Positions 16,913 through 25,797 of a stretch of 64,000 nucleotides of DNA are shown piece after piece. The translations under genes were made by a program, and so were the position numbers. The stretch comes from Phaeodactylibacter sp. (GTDB lineage: Bacteria > Bacteroidota > Bacteroidia > Chitinophagales > Saprospiraceae): the NCBI RefSeq assembly GCF_022763345.1, contig NZ_JALEGS010000011.1, positions 1 through 64,000 on the forward strand. Reading direction: 5' to 3'. Below the pieces are notes generated by a model. That model did no database searches. It worked only from the letters and a program-made list of their open reading frames with translations, and was not told the DNA's origin. Numbering within the stretch: position 1 is the stretch's first letter; each line of letters begins with the position of its first letter.

Positions 16913-19171
16913 TTAACGATTGGCGTAAGCCCTGAAGTACAGGCACTCCTCGATTATCTGCTGATAAAAATCTGTGCCGGCATAGTTCTGCACCAATAAC
17001 TCAAAGTTTTCAAAGCTCTGCACCGCATCCGGTCGCCACCGGTTGACGTAGTACTCGTTGCGCTCACACTTGGCCGCCATAAAGGTGGCTTTGGCGGCCA
17101 GCTCCAGGCTGTCGGTAGCCAACCGCGCCCTTTCAAAGTAAAGCCGCGCTCTGGAACAGTCAAAATTTTCCTGATTACCGTACGGAAAAATCGGATGAGG
17201 GGTCACATTATCGCCATCCCGGAGGTAAGCGGTTTGCAAGCTCGCTCCACTGCGGTAAAAATCCATGGCTTTCCAGGCCTGCCCAAAGTAGGACATATTA
17301 TAAAGCGCCAAACCAATCTCATAGTTCAGTACGCCGACGTTGCCGGTGCCTGCTTTGGCCTCATATTCTTTGGTCAGCAGCGCTTCAATGAGTTCTCCTT
17401 TGTTGTACAAAGGGACGTTAGACGGCAGCGGGCACCGTATGCAATCCCGGATGCGTTCCACGAAAGGGTTATAGAGCCCATAATTGTCCCAGTCTACCCG
17501 CTCCATGCGCTTGAGGGTCTCAATGGCTGCTTCAAATTTGTACTCTGACATCAGGTAGCTGGCCTTAATGTTTAGGAGCATTTGCTGAATGGTACTGTCG
17601 CCATCGGCAATGATTTGTTCTTCCAGTTTGGAGGGGTTGGCTTTGCGGGTGACTGCCAACAGGTTTTCGATCAGTTCAGGCTTGATATTGGGCTTCAGGT
17701 GCTGAGGCGGGTGCTGCATCAGGAAGGCCTTGCCGGGCTGCCCGTTCTCTTGGTATAATTCAGTGAGGCGGTCGCGGAAAAAGTCCTTGAAGTCTTCAAA
17801 GACCTCATAGGCTTCATTGGTCTCCTGCAGGCCTACGATTTTGTTCTCGATTTCGTGATTGATATCGTCGAGCGCATTGATGTACAGGGCCAGCTCAAAG
17901 GCATCGAGCTGCTGCTCAAGGATAGGCGGCAGGTCCATGTCCCGGGCCTCGCCAAAGGACTTACGGGCATCGTAAAAACTACCAGATAGCATAGAGAGGT
18001 AGCCTTGTGCAATTTTCCAAAGCCCGGGCCTGGTGATCACGCCTTCCTTCAGTACCTGCGTCACGAATTGCTCCAACCGGATAATCCGCTGACCGGCATC
18101 GGCCACCGGAACGCCGTAGTAAAACTTGTTTTGCCGACGCTGATTATTGAAGGAAAGCCCGAGCAGGTTGCGCTCCAGTTTCAGCATCTCCTGAATGAGA
18201 AACATGGGCAGATAGGGGCTATCGGGATCGCGCTGATAGATCTCCTTCATTTCCACCTGCAGCTTGCTGTTCGGGAAGCTGGCGCGGATGGCAAAAAGGG
18301 TGGCCTCTTCCTCGGGGGTCTTGCATTTCGCCAGAATAGCCGCCCATTCCTCATCGTTTTTTACCGAGAAGCTGCGGTAGGCAGATTCGCGTTTGCTGGG
18401 GCAGCGGTCGAACAAGCGGGAATAAATGTATGCCGCCTCCACGCGCTGTCCCAGAGCGAGCAGCGCGCCCGCCCGGTGGCCTTCTATCCAGTCCTCGATG
18501 ATGCTGGGATCATTATCGATTTTGGGCATCAGGTCATCGTAGAGGGCTAGGACTTTCTCATATTGCTTGCTGTAGTGGGCCAGGCGGATGACCTGATAAG
18601 CGTACCGGAGCCGGATGTAATGGGACTTGGTTTGCAGGAGCTGATCCACCCCGTAAGTGATCCAGTCGTCCATCTCCTGATAACGCAGCTGCGGGTTGTC
18701 CCAAGGGCTGCGGCGGGTGGCGTAATACTCACAGTTTTTGGCGAAAGCCAGGTAGGTGGCCGTCTCCTCGCACTGATGGCTTTTGAGGTATTTGGCGAAA
18801 GCGTTGTTGGTCAGCCGGTAGGGCAATGGCGCCCGCTTGCTTTTCACAGCAGTGACCAGGCTTTCGAAATCCGAACGGGAAGATTGATAAATCACATCGC
18901 CAATATCCTGCACCGTATGTAAGTCACAAAAGCGCTCCTGCCATTCCTCAAGATTCCCTTTGACTTGCGGGTCGCCCTGCTGACGGGCGTAGTCCTCCAG
19001 TTCCTTGAGGCTGACAAACAGGCGGGCTCCTGGCACTGCGGGGCTGATGAGGTTGGTATTGATAAAACTATACCCCTGAAAAGGCGGCCGGTTGTCGCTG
19101 CACCCTTGACCATTAAGCAAATCTAATGGGCTCAAAATCACCAGGAAGATAACAAACGTAAGCTGACGCAT
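16913..19171 (-). CDS. large exported TPR-like protein of unknown function
   Basis: The 752 residues start with a signal peptide (MRQLTFVIFLVILSPLDLLN) and then a wholly helical, repeat-like body. Patterns such as YEKVLALYDDLMP, VEAAYIYSRLF and AWKAMDFYRSGA resemble tetratricopeptide helices. I recognise no catalytic motif. The mature N terminus has a cysteine (QGCSDNRPP). ATG 19171 is used because the signal peptide starts there. The small DSRCP protein gene follows. A periplasmic scaffold is the most that can be inferred. Confidence 0.7.
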   Translation of the reverse strand: MRQLTFVIFLVILSPLDLLNGQGCSDNRPPFQGYSFINTNLISPAVPGARLFVSLKELEDYARQQGDPQVKGNLEEWQERFCDLHTVQDIGDVIYQSSRSDFESLVTAVKSKRAPLPYRLTNNAFAKYLKSHQCEETATYLAFAKNCEYYATRRSPWDNPQLRYQEMDDWITYGVDQLLQTKSHYIRLRYAYQVIRLAHYSKQYEKVLALYDDLMPKIDNDPSIIEDWIEGHRAGALLALGQRVEAAYIYSRLFDRCPSKRESAYRSFSVKNDEEWAAILAKCKTPEEEATLFAIRASFPNSKLQVEMKEIYQRDPDSPYLPMFLIQEMLKLERNLLGLSFNNQRRQNKFYYGVPVADAGQRIIRLEQFVTQVLKEGVITRPGLWKIAQGYLSMLSGSFYDARKSFGEARDMDLPPILEQQLDAFELALYINALDDINHEIENKIVGLQETNEAYEVFEDFKDFFRDRLTELYQENGQPGKAFLMQHPPQHLKPNIKPELIENLLAVTRKANPSKLEEQIIADGDSTIQQMLLNIKASYLMSEYKFEAAIETLKRMERVDWDNYGLYNPFVERIRDCIRCPLPSNVPLYNKGELIEALLTKEYEAKAGTGNVGVLNYEIGLALYNMSYFGQAWKAMDFYRSGASLQTAYLRDGDNVTPHPIFPYGNQENFDCSRARLYFERARLATDSLELAAKATFMAAKCERNEYYVNRWRPDAVQSFENFELLVQNYAGTDFYQQIIEECLYFRAYANR

Positions 19172-19279
19172 ACTGAATATTTCGTGAAGTACCTGACCGG
19201 GCCGGCACTGCACATGCCATTACCCATTAACAAGAAATGAAAAAAATGCTTACATTAATCCAATATCTTTCGTAAAACT

Positions 19280-20368
19280 ATGCCTACCGATCCACTTTAC
19301 AGTTATTCTATTACGCTACTGGTTATTCTGATTACCGGAGGGACAGCGCTGCTGCTCTCCCGGCAGCGCATTCAGGCTTACCGGGCCAGCCGGTTGCTGA
19401 CCTTATTATTGCTTAGTGTCCTGTTGCAGGCGGTTCTGCCCCTGGTCAAAGCCCCTATTGCCCAATCGTTAATGGATGGGCTGCTCCTGGCTGTTGCCCC
19501 GCTTTTCCTGTTGCACCTGCGCAGCCTGCTTGGGGACTGGCTCAGTAAGGGGCGGGATGGCTATCACTTCACGGCTTTTGCGGTTTGGAGCGTGCTGAGT
19601 CTTTTCCCTGCTCAGTTGACCGTCATTCAAACCTCTTGGTATGCGCTGTTTCCAGAGCTATTCCTGCTCATCTACCTTGGGGGCAGCTACCTTTATTTGC
19701 AAAGCCGGGTCGAAAGCCTGGTGCAAATTCGAAGCCGGATCCCGATGGGCAAAATCCGCTGGGCAAAAATATCCCTAATTCTTCTGGGGCTTTTCGCCCT
19801 ATTCAGCGCGGCAGCAGATGTGATAACCATTCGGGCGGTTGCAGAAAACGACACCCTATTCTTCGCCCTGGCTCAAGCCATGACTGTGCTCGTTGCTATA
19901 GGGCTTGCCGGGATTGGGCTGACCCTTGAGCGCCCGGTGGTCCCGGTCGACCTGCAGGAGGAAGCCTTTCTACAACTTATTGCAGATCGCAGCGATCCGG
20001 AACCTGAAGACATTCGCGAGAATGCCACGCTTTTCAAGACGCTAGATGCCACCATGCAGTCCGAGAAGTACTTTTTTGATGACGATCTGCGACTGAATCA
20101 GCTGGCTGAACTGATGCACAAACCGCCCCGGGCTATTTCCCGGGCGATCCACCACGTAGGCGGGCAAACGTTTTTCGACTACGTCAATGGCTACCGGGCA
20201 CTAAGTGCACAGGTACTTATCGATGACCCGGAAAAGCAGCTTACCCTGGATGAGGTACACAGAGCCAGCAATATTGAATCCCGCATGGTCTTCAATACAA
20301 CCTTCAAGCGGCTGACCGGGTCGGCGCCCACCGCTTACTACAAGCTCAATAATGGTTCGAAGGACTAG
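19280..20368 (+). CDS. membrane-bound AraC family transcriptional regulator
   Basis: The 362 residues combine about seven hydrophobic helices (residues 10-225, for example LLVILITGGTALLLS and LLSVLLQAVLPLV) with a C-terminal AraC-type double helix-turn-helix (about 255-358). The DNA-binding part shows FFDDDLRLNQLAEL and the second HTH AFNTTFKRLTGSAP-like region. Such 7TM-AraC proteins sense an unknown signal in the membrane. It diverges from the exported TPR gene, a possible target. Its stop shares CTAG with the convergent SCP2 gene. Confidence 0.85.
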   Translation: MPTDPLYSYSITLLVILITGGTALLLSRQRIQAYRASRLLTLLLLSVLLQAVLPLVKAPIAQSLMDGLLLAVAPLFLLHLRSLLGDWLSKGRDGYHFTAFAVWSVLSLFPAQLTVIQTSWYALFPELFLLIYLGGSYLYLQSRVESLVQIRSRIPMGKIRWAKISLILLGLFALFSAAADVITIRAVAENDTLFFALAQAMTVLVAIGLAGIGLTLERPVVPVDLQEEAFLQLIADRSDPEPEDIRENATLFKTLDATMQSEKYFFDDDLRLNQLAELMHKPPRAISRAIHHVGGQTFFDYVNGYRALSAQVLIDDPEKQLTLDEVHRASNIESRMVFNTTFKRLTGSAPTAYYKLNNGSKD

Positions 20369-20661
20369 GAAATCAGCGACGGCAGCTTCATAGCCAGCCC
20401 CATATCACCTTTGATTTTCACCTTGCCGGTCATCACGGCAGACATGGCGTTGATATCTCCTTTACGGATTCCGTCCAGTGTCTCTATGCTGGTGGTAATC
20501 ACACAATCGGCTTCTTTGTCTTCATTCGTTACCTGGGCTTGCTCGCCGGTCAGGTCGATGTGGACGATGCCCTGGTCAAAGACAAACTTGATGGATTTGC
20601 CCAGGCTGGGCGCTTTGGCAGCTGTTTTGCTGAACTGTTCTGTAATAGCTTCTAGTGTCAT
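20365..20661 (-). CDS. SCP2 sterol-binding-fold protein
   Basis: The 98 residues cover one SCP2 domain with no signal peptide, so a cytosolic lipid or acyl-CoA carrier is likely. Typical features are GIVHIDLTGEQAQVTNEDKE and the C-terminal MTGKVKIKGDMGLAMKLPSL, where KIKGD-LAMKL is the family signature. ATG 20661 is used. It is downstream of the deaminase and S9 genes on the same strand, with a 29-base gap. Confidence 0.85.
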   Translation of the reverse strand: MTLEAITEQFSKTAAKAPSLGKSIKFVFDQGIVHIDLTGEQAQVTNEDKEADCVITTSIETLDGIRKGDINAMSAVMTGKVKIKGDMGLAMKLPSLIS

Positions 20662-20690
20662 AACCTGATTTTGGAGGCAATATAGTGAAT

Positions 20691-21119
20691 TCATTTGTGG
20701 AAAAGTGCCACGCAGTCTTCCTGCAGCACCCCGCCTTCCACCTTAATGTCGTACCAGGCCTTTTCTGCGACCTCCCGGCAGTAGATTTTCACCTGATGGC
20801 CGTGGGCAGCGGCATCATCGATAGTGGCGCCAAAGTAAATCTTGGAGACCCCCGCCCAAACCGCCGCCATCGCACACATCGGGCAGGGCTCACAGGTAGA
20901 AAACAAGATGCTGCCAGTGGTTGAGATGCCCAGCTTTCGTACCTGCCGGATAGCATTGACTTCTGCATGGGCGGTTGGATCTGCATCGGCTTTGACGCTA
21001 TTAGCGACGATGACTTTTTCACCGGTTTCCGGTTGCAGCAGCACGGCACCATAGGGCGTGCCCGCAGCTTCAGCTTTCCGGATAGCAGCCTGCATGTAGT
21101 AAGCCTTCAGGTCCTTCAT
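20691..21119 (-). CDS. nucleoside deaminase (cytidine/deoxycytidylate or guanine deaminase type)
   Basis: Zinc-dependent deaminase of 142 residues. Zinc ligands and the catalytic Glu are in HAEVNAIRQ and PCPMCAMA. The sequence YFGATIDDAAAHG near the C terminus points to the guanine deaminase or TadA-like clade rather than small cytidine deaminases; substrate is uncertain. The start codon overlaps the stop of the upstream S9 gene as TAATG, indicating translational coupling. Confidence 0.85.
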   Translation of the reverse strand: MKDLKAYYMQAAIRKAEAAGTPYGAVLLQPETGEKVIVANSVKADADPTAHAEVNAIRQVRKLGISTTGSILFSTCEPCPMCAMAAVWAGVSKIYFGATIDDAAAHGHQVKIYCREVAEKAWYDIKVEGGVLQEDCVALFHK

Positions 21120-23041
21120 TACTTCATGTGTTTCGCCAGGAAGCCAAGCATGGCTTTGTAAAATTCAAAACGGTTCTCTTCATTGGAGAAGCCATGCCCT
21201 TCGTTGTACTTCACCATATAGGGCACGTCGATCCCCCGCTCCCGCAGGGATTGGACGATCTGGTCCGATTCGTCAATATTTACACGGGGATCGTTAGCAC
21301 CCTGCACCACGAAAAGCGGGGTTTTGATTTGATCAATATGGAAGACCGGAGAGCCGGCATGCAGGCGGTCTTTGTCTTCTTGGGGATGGCCCACCATTTC
21401 GTACAGCATATCGAGGTAAGGCTTCCAGTAGGGCGGGATGGTCTCCATGAACGTGAAGAGGTTCGATACCCCCACGTAGTCTACTGCACAGGCATAGAGG
21501 CCCGGCGTAAAAGCAATGCCGGCCAGCGTAGCGTAGCCTCCGTAGCTCGCTCCGTAAATGGCCACACGTTTGGGGTCCGCCACACCAGAATCGATCAGCC
21601 ACTTTACCCCATCGGTAATGTCATTTTGCATATCGTGCCCCCACTGCTTGAAACCCTTCATCCAGAAAGCTTTGCCGTAGCCGGTACTGCCCCGGTAGTT
21701 GGGTTGGAAAACGGCATAGCCCCGGCTGGCCAGCAGCTGTACCTCCGGATTGTAACCCCAGCTGTCGCGTACCCATGGCCCGCCATGCGGATTGATCACT
21801 ACCGGCATTTTCTCCCCTTCCTTATTTTTGGGCACCGTCAGGTAGCCATGTACTTCTTCTCCATCCCTGGCTTTGTAGGACACCGGCTTCATGGGCGCCA
21901 TATCTTCTTCGTTCAGCCACGGGCTGACCTCCGTTATTTTCCGGATGCTATCCTGCTGCAAGTCGTAAAAATAGTAAGCGCCCAGTGACCGGTCACTGAA
22001 GGTGCGGACCATGTATTTGTCTTCCGCCCGGTTGCTGCTCACTGCTACCACTTCATACCCCGGGAGGAGACTTTCCAGGCGCTTTTGCATTTGCCTGCGC
22101 GGCTCGTCAAAAAACTCAATTTGCCGTTTCCAGGTGGTGTATACAGCCCCGAGCAACACTTTACGCTTACGGGAATAAAGAAGGCTGCCTGCGTCTACCT
22201 CTGGGTGTGCGAAAATCGGTGGGCCTACTTCTTCTCCCTTTTCAAAGTCAAAACGGATGATCTCGCTGCGGTCGCGACCAATATCGCTTACACAATAGAC
22301 CACGTGGCCATCATCAAAGTCAAAGAACAACGGGCTGAGGCTCTCCTTGAAATTGGTTCTTACGACCGTACGGAAAGGCTGGTCTTCAGCAGACCGGTAC
22401 ATGATGTGCTGGTTGACGCCGTTGAGGGTTTTGATGGCGATGCGTAGCCGGCCGGCGTGGTCAGTCATCCAACCAGTAATGGGCTCCTCAGGATTGTCGT
22501 TAGGCGCCAGGCGCTGGTATGCTCCGGTGTGGATATTGAGCCGGTAGGGCTCAAACAGCATGGGGTTTTCCTTATTCATGCCGATGATGAGTTCATCTTC
22601 CTGGTCTTCCAGGTCATCGATGAACTCGATTTTCACATTTTGAAAAGGCGTCAGGTCGCGAGGGTTGCCCCCATCCCGGTCTACCGCAAAGAGCTGGAAG
22701 TTCTCATCTCCGCCGCTATCCTTGACATAAACGATGCGGTTATTATTGGCCCAGAAAAAGCCGCCAATATCGCGTTCTGTTTCATGAGTGATCCGTACCG
22801 GTTCACCTCCTTCTGCCGGGCAGACGAAAACGTTTTGCCTGCGTTCGTAGGGGCCGGCGTAGGCCAGGTAGTCTCCGTTGGGAGAAAGCTGAAAGCCTGT
22901 TTGCTCAGGATTGCGGAAAAAATCTTCGACTGAATATTTATAATCGCCTTCCTCCCTTCCAATCAGGCGCAAAAGATCCTCAGCCGAGCTGGGCAAGGAA
23001 AGATTGCCGGGCAGTTCGTGTTCTTGTTCGAGGTTTGACAT
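21119..23041 (-). CDS. S9 family serine peptidase (acylaminoacyl/prolyl oligopeptidase type)
   Basis: The 640 residues comprise an N-terminal beta-propeller (about 40-380, WD40-like blades such as PNGDYLAYAGP) and a C-terminal alpha/beta hydrolase. The nucleophile Ser499 is in YGASYGGYATL, the Asp in GANDPRVN and the His in EGHGFSNEENR. No signal peptide is visible, so the enzyme is probably cytosolic and acts on short peptides. It is translationally coupled to the deaminase downstream. A -7 element (23066-23073) lies upstream. Confidence 0.93.
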   Translation of the reverse strand: MSNLEQEHELPGNLSLPSSAEDLLRLIGREEGDYKYSVEDFFRNPEQTGFQLSPNGDYLAYAGPYERRQNVFVCPAEGGEPVRITHETERDIGGFFWANNNRIVYVKDSGGDENFQLFAVDRDGGNPRDLTPFQNVKIEFIDDLEDQEDELIIGMNKENPMLFEPYRLNIHTGAYQRLAPNDNPEEPITGWMTDHAGRLRIAIKTLNGVNQHIMYRSAEDQPFRTVVRTNFKESLSPLFFDFDDGHVVYCVSDIGRDRSEIIRFDFEKGEEVGPPIFAHPEVDAGSLLYSRKRKVLLGAVYTTWKRQIEFFDEPRRQMQKRLESLLPGYEVVAVSSNRAEDKYMVRTFSDRSLGAYYFYDLQQDSIRKITEVSPWLNEEDMAPMKPVSYKARDGEEVHGYLTVPKNKEGEKMPVVINPHGGPWVRDSWGYNPEVQLLASRGYAVFQPNYRGSTGYGKAFWMKGFKQWGHDMQNDITDGVKWLIDSGVADPKRVAIYGASYGGYATLAGIAFTPGLYACAVDYVGVSNLFTFMETIPPYWKPYLDMLYEMVGHPQEDKDRLHAGSPVFHIDQIKTPLFVVQGANDPRVNIDESDQIVQSLRERGIDVPYMVKYNEGHGFSNEENRFEFYKAMLGFLAKHMK

Positions 23042-23065
23042 AGTTATACAGGGGTAGATTCCTTA

Positions 23066-23073
23066 CAAAGGTA
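23066..23073 (-). promoter_or_regulatory. -7 promoter element of the S9 peptidase gene
   Basis: On the minus strand this reads TACCTTTG, an exact TANNTTTG match, 25 nt before the start codon. No TTG occurs at the -33 spacing. Confidence 0.45.
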
Positions 23074-23127
23074 AGAAAAGGTAGCAGAGCGCCGGAAGGC
23101 AACAGAAAAATCTACTGGATCAATAGG

Positions 23128-23553
23128 CTATCCCTGATCCGGGTACTGCATCTTCATGTAAGCCACCGATTCCGCTATTAACTCTCTGAGGACCAAAGGA
23201 TCTACATCTGAAAGACGCTTCACATACAGGCAGGATTTACCGGTTTTATAATTACCCAGCTTTTCCATTAAACTTTCATACCGGCTAAAACCCGACATGA
23301 TATATATGGAAAACTGCCGCTTGCGGGGCGCAAAACCGGTCAGAAAAGAAAAGCCTTCGTGCCCGCTATCGTAACGGTAGTGGTAACGGCCAAAGCCAAT
23401 GATGCTGCTGCCCCACATTGCTGCTGCTTGGCCGGTAACTTCCTGCATTATTTTGAGCAGCTCGTAACTGTCCGCTTTTTTCTGTTCGTCTTCCAACTGA
23501 TTCAGGTACTCCTGTACGCTCTGATCCGTAGGTAGTGTTTTTTGTTTTGCCAT
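23128..23553 (-). CDS. DUF1801 domain protein
   Basis: The 141 residues match the DUF1801/YdhG-like family, with the signature GFGRYHYRYDSGHEGFSFL then TGFAPRKRQFSIYIM and a C-terminal YVKRLSDVD block. The family's molecular role is unknown; the fold is a small alpha/beta barrel-like domain in the cytosol. It lies upstream of the S9 gene on the same strand, 86 bases away. Confidence 0.85.
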   Translation of the reverse strand: MAKQKTLPTDQSVQEYLNQLEDEQKKADSYELLKIMQEVTGQAAAMWGSSIIGFGRYHYRYDSGHEGFSFLTGFAPRKRQFSIYIMSGFSRYESLMEKLGNYKTGKSCLYVKRLSDVDPLVLRELIAESVAYMKMQYPDQG

Positions 23554-23620
23554 ACTCAGCTGATTTTATCCAAAAAATACGGAAAAGGTTAAGAATACAC
23601 CCTTCGAATGCGTATTAATT

Positions 23621-23628
23621 TATTTTTG
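23621..23628 (+). promoter_or_regulatory. -7 promoter element upstream of the Nfu gene
   Basis: TATTTTTG matches TANNTTTG, 64 nt before the Nfu start codon. There is no clear -33 TTG. Confidence 0.4.
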
Positions 23629-23692
23629 TCAAAACCAGCCTTGGCATTATGTGTTATTGTTCGTAGAATAGGTCTAAATAAAGAAAATTACA

Positions 23693-24307
23693 ATGAGCAA
23701 TCCCGTTACCAAAAGCCCTGTAATGCTATATACCGAGCAGACCCCAAACCCGGAGTCGCTCAAATTCGTGACCAACCGGATGATTTACAAAGGCACTGCC
23801 GACTTCCGGGAAGAAGAACTCGCTAAGGAATGGTCCCCGCTGGCTACAGAACTGTTTGAGATGCCTTTCGTGAAAGGGGTCTATATCTGCAACAACTTCG
23901 TGACCATCACCAAGGAGTTCAACTACGACTGGGCAGATATCATGCTTAAAGTCAAAGAATACCTCAAAGGCTACATTGGGGACGAAAAGCCTATCATTAA
24001 GGACGGCTTTGAAGAAGCAATGGCCAAGATTGAGGAAGAGCGTGGCGCCAGCTATGACTACACTGAAAACGAGGCTGAAATTGTCAAGAAGATCAAAGAT
24101 TTGATCGACACCCACGTAAAACCTGCCGTGGAAATGGATGGCGGCAATATCGAATTCAAATCCTGGGACCAAGGTAAGGTTACGTTGGTCATGCAGGGTG
24201 CCTGCAGTGGCTGTCCTTCCTCTACTGTAACCCTGAAGCAAGGTATTGAAGGCATGCTGCAGCGGATGATCCCTGAAGTAAAGGAGGTGGTAGCAGAAAT
24301 GGGGTAG
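23693..24307 (+). CDS. Nfu-type iron-sulfur cluster carrier
   Basis: Assembles or transfers Fe-S clusters in the cytosol. The N-terminal Nfu_N domain (about 9-97) begins at YTEQTPNPESLKFVTNR. The C-terminal NifU domain (about 125-200) has the cluster-binding pair Cys171 and Cys174 in GACSGCPSS. The 204-residue two-domain layout is the usual Nfu form in Bacteroidota. No suf or isc genes are close by. A strong bidirectional terminator follows. Confidence 0.92.
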   Translation: MSNPVTKSPVMLYTEQTPNPESLKFVTNRMIYKGTADFREEELAKEWSPLATELFEMPFVKGVYICNNFVTITKEFNYDWADIMLKVKEYLKGYIGDEKPIIKDGFEEAMAKIEEERGASYDYTENEAEIVKKIKDLIDTHVKPAVEMDGGNIEFKSWDQGKVTLVMQGACSGCPSSTVTLKQGIEGMLQRMIPEVKEVVAEMG

Positions 24308-24334
24308 CCCGCTACAGCGAACCGCCTCTAAGCC

Positions 24335-24380
24335 AAAGCGCCCCTATGGAAATCCATCCATAGAGGCGCTTTTTGTTTTT
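24335..24380. terminator. bidirectional terminator between Nfu gene and PorT-like gene
   Basis: AAAGCGCCCCTATGGA (24335-24350) pairs with TCCATAGAGGCGCTTT (24357-24372) with one mismatch. T-rich sequence follows on the plus side and the stem's A-rich start serves the minus side. It separates two convergent genes. Confidence 0.85.
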
Positions 24381-24390
24381 TCTCCGTCAA

Positions 24391-25269
24391 TTACAAACTG
24401 AAGCCTACAGATACCTGTATATTCAGGTTTCGGTCGTTATCGTCCCGGGTAACAAACTCACTTGGGCTATTAACCACCTGACGGGAAATGTCCCGGCTGG
24501 TATTCGTGATATCGCTAAGCCCATAATTCAGGCGCAATCCCAGAAAAAGTCCGCGGTTGAGGTAGTAGGATACACCGCCGACCAGACCAAGGTCTAAGGT
24601 TTTGTACAGGTTCTCATCCGACGCTTCTTCCTGATAATACGCCCCAAGGGTTTGAGGAATTTCTACTGGCTGGTTATCAATATCCCGCCTAAAAACAGGT
24701 GTACTTTCTCCCTGCTGGAAAGGATCATTAAAGTAATTGTAGTCAAGAGCTAACAAAAAGGGCGTAATAATATCCCCCTGCGATGAAGCTCCTGCGAAAC
24801 GGGTTTCTCCCGCAGCCCGGGAGGCCACCAGGAACCCAAGGCTCATGCCAGCACTGATTTCAAATTTATTGAAGCGTGCCACGCCCATTACCGGAATATC
24901 AATATAGGAGTTGGTGACTTCCAGTGTAGTTTCGCGGTTACCGGTGGCTACAAACGACTCACTGCCATTAGTGGGCGTAAAAATCCAATACGAATCTCCA
25001 TTGTAATTGTATACTCCTCCTTTCTGAGAATAGAGCAACTCTGCCCGCAAACCAAAAATATCTGTAAAGCGGAGTGTTCCCATAGCCCCCACGTGAAAGC
25101 CATTAGAATACTCAAAGGCTTCCAATTCGGCCCCATCTGCGCCCATATCTAGCGGGCCATTGAACGTTGTAAAATTAAGCCCGGCCCGAAAACCACCCGA
25201 GAACTCCTGAGCGTTCAACATAATAGTACTCAACAGCGCTAATGCAAAAACTAAGCTAAAGCGAAGCAT
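24391..25269 (-). CDS. PorT-family outer-membrane beta-barrel protein
   Basis: The 292 residues start with a signal peptide (cleavage near MLNAQ), followed by alternating beta strands of a small barrel: GFRAGLNFTTF, FGLRAELLYSQKGG and SYIDIPVMGVARF. The C terminus ends in a hydrophobic strand (NIQVSVGFSL), typical of Bam substrates. It belongs to the broad PorT/OMP_b-brl_2 group, only some of which act in T9SS. No function can be fixed from sequence. Confidence 0.75.
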   Translation of the reverse strand: MLRFSLVFALALLSTIMLNAQEFSGGFRAGLNFTTFNGPLDMGADGAELEAFEYSNGFHVGAMGTLRFTDIFGLRAELLYSQKGGVYNYNGDSYWIFTPTNGSESFVATGNRETTLEVTNSYIDIPVMGVARFNKFEISAGMSLGFLVASRAAGETRFAGASSQGDIITPFLLALDYNYFNDPFQQGESTPVFRRDIDNQPVEIPQTLGAYYQEEASDENLYKTLDLGLVGGVSYYLNRGLFLGLRLNYGLSDITNTSRDISRQVVNSPSEFVTRDDNDRNLNIQVSVGFSL

Positions 25270-25363
25270 ATCTTTCCAATTTGATGGGCCCCGTTCGCAG
25301 CGATTCAGGCAACCTACCTGTGTTCGCCAATCCCGGCTTACCCTAATTAACGAATCAGCCCTC

Positions 25364-25795
25364 CTAAATTAAGACCTTCTCCAGCCATATTCGGTTGGAT
25401 AGCGGGTCGGCTCTTTTTTCAACAGCTGTAATGTAAAAGCCATTGTTTAGGGCAAATATAAGCATAGGCTTCAGGTAGTTGCGGGTTTTAAAGCGGATAT
25501 GCCGGTACCCTTCCGCTTTTGCCCAGTTTTCCTGTTCCCGGGCCAGTGCCTGAGCGACGCCCTGCCGCCGGTATTCAGGGCATACACCTCCCATCCACGA
25601 ATAAAAAACTCCAGCCCGCTCATAACCGGCCTTGAAGCCAGCCATATCACCGTCCGACTCTGCCAACAGCAGTAAGTGGGGCACACCGGACAGCCGCTGC
25701 TCATATTCGGCAGCCGGATAAGGGTTTTTCAATTCCGGGATTTGTCTTGAACACGCTACTGCTTCTTCAACAGAGCAGCTTCTGACTTGCAACAT
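25364..25795 (-). CDS. GNAT family N-acetyltransferase
   Basis: The 143 residues form a single GNAT domain. The acetyl-CoA-binding segment appears as GGVCPEYRRQGVAQALAREQE (motif A, with the R-Q-G-V-A turn). The substrate is unknown. It lies 2 bases after the exonuclease III gene on the same strand, so the two are probably one operon. Confidence 0.8.
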   Translation of the reverse strand: MLQVRSCSVEEAVACSRQIPELKNPYPAAEYEQRLSGVPHLLLLAESDGDMAGFKAGYERAGVFYSWMGGVCPEYRRQGVAQALAREQENWAKAEGYRHIRFKTRNYLKPMLIFALNNGFYITAVEKRADPLSNRIWLEKVLI

Positions 25796-25797
25796 GC

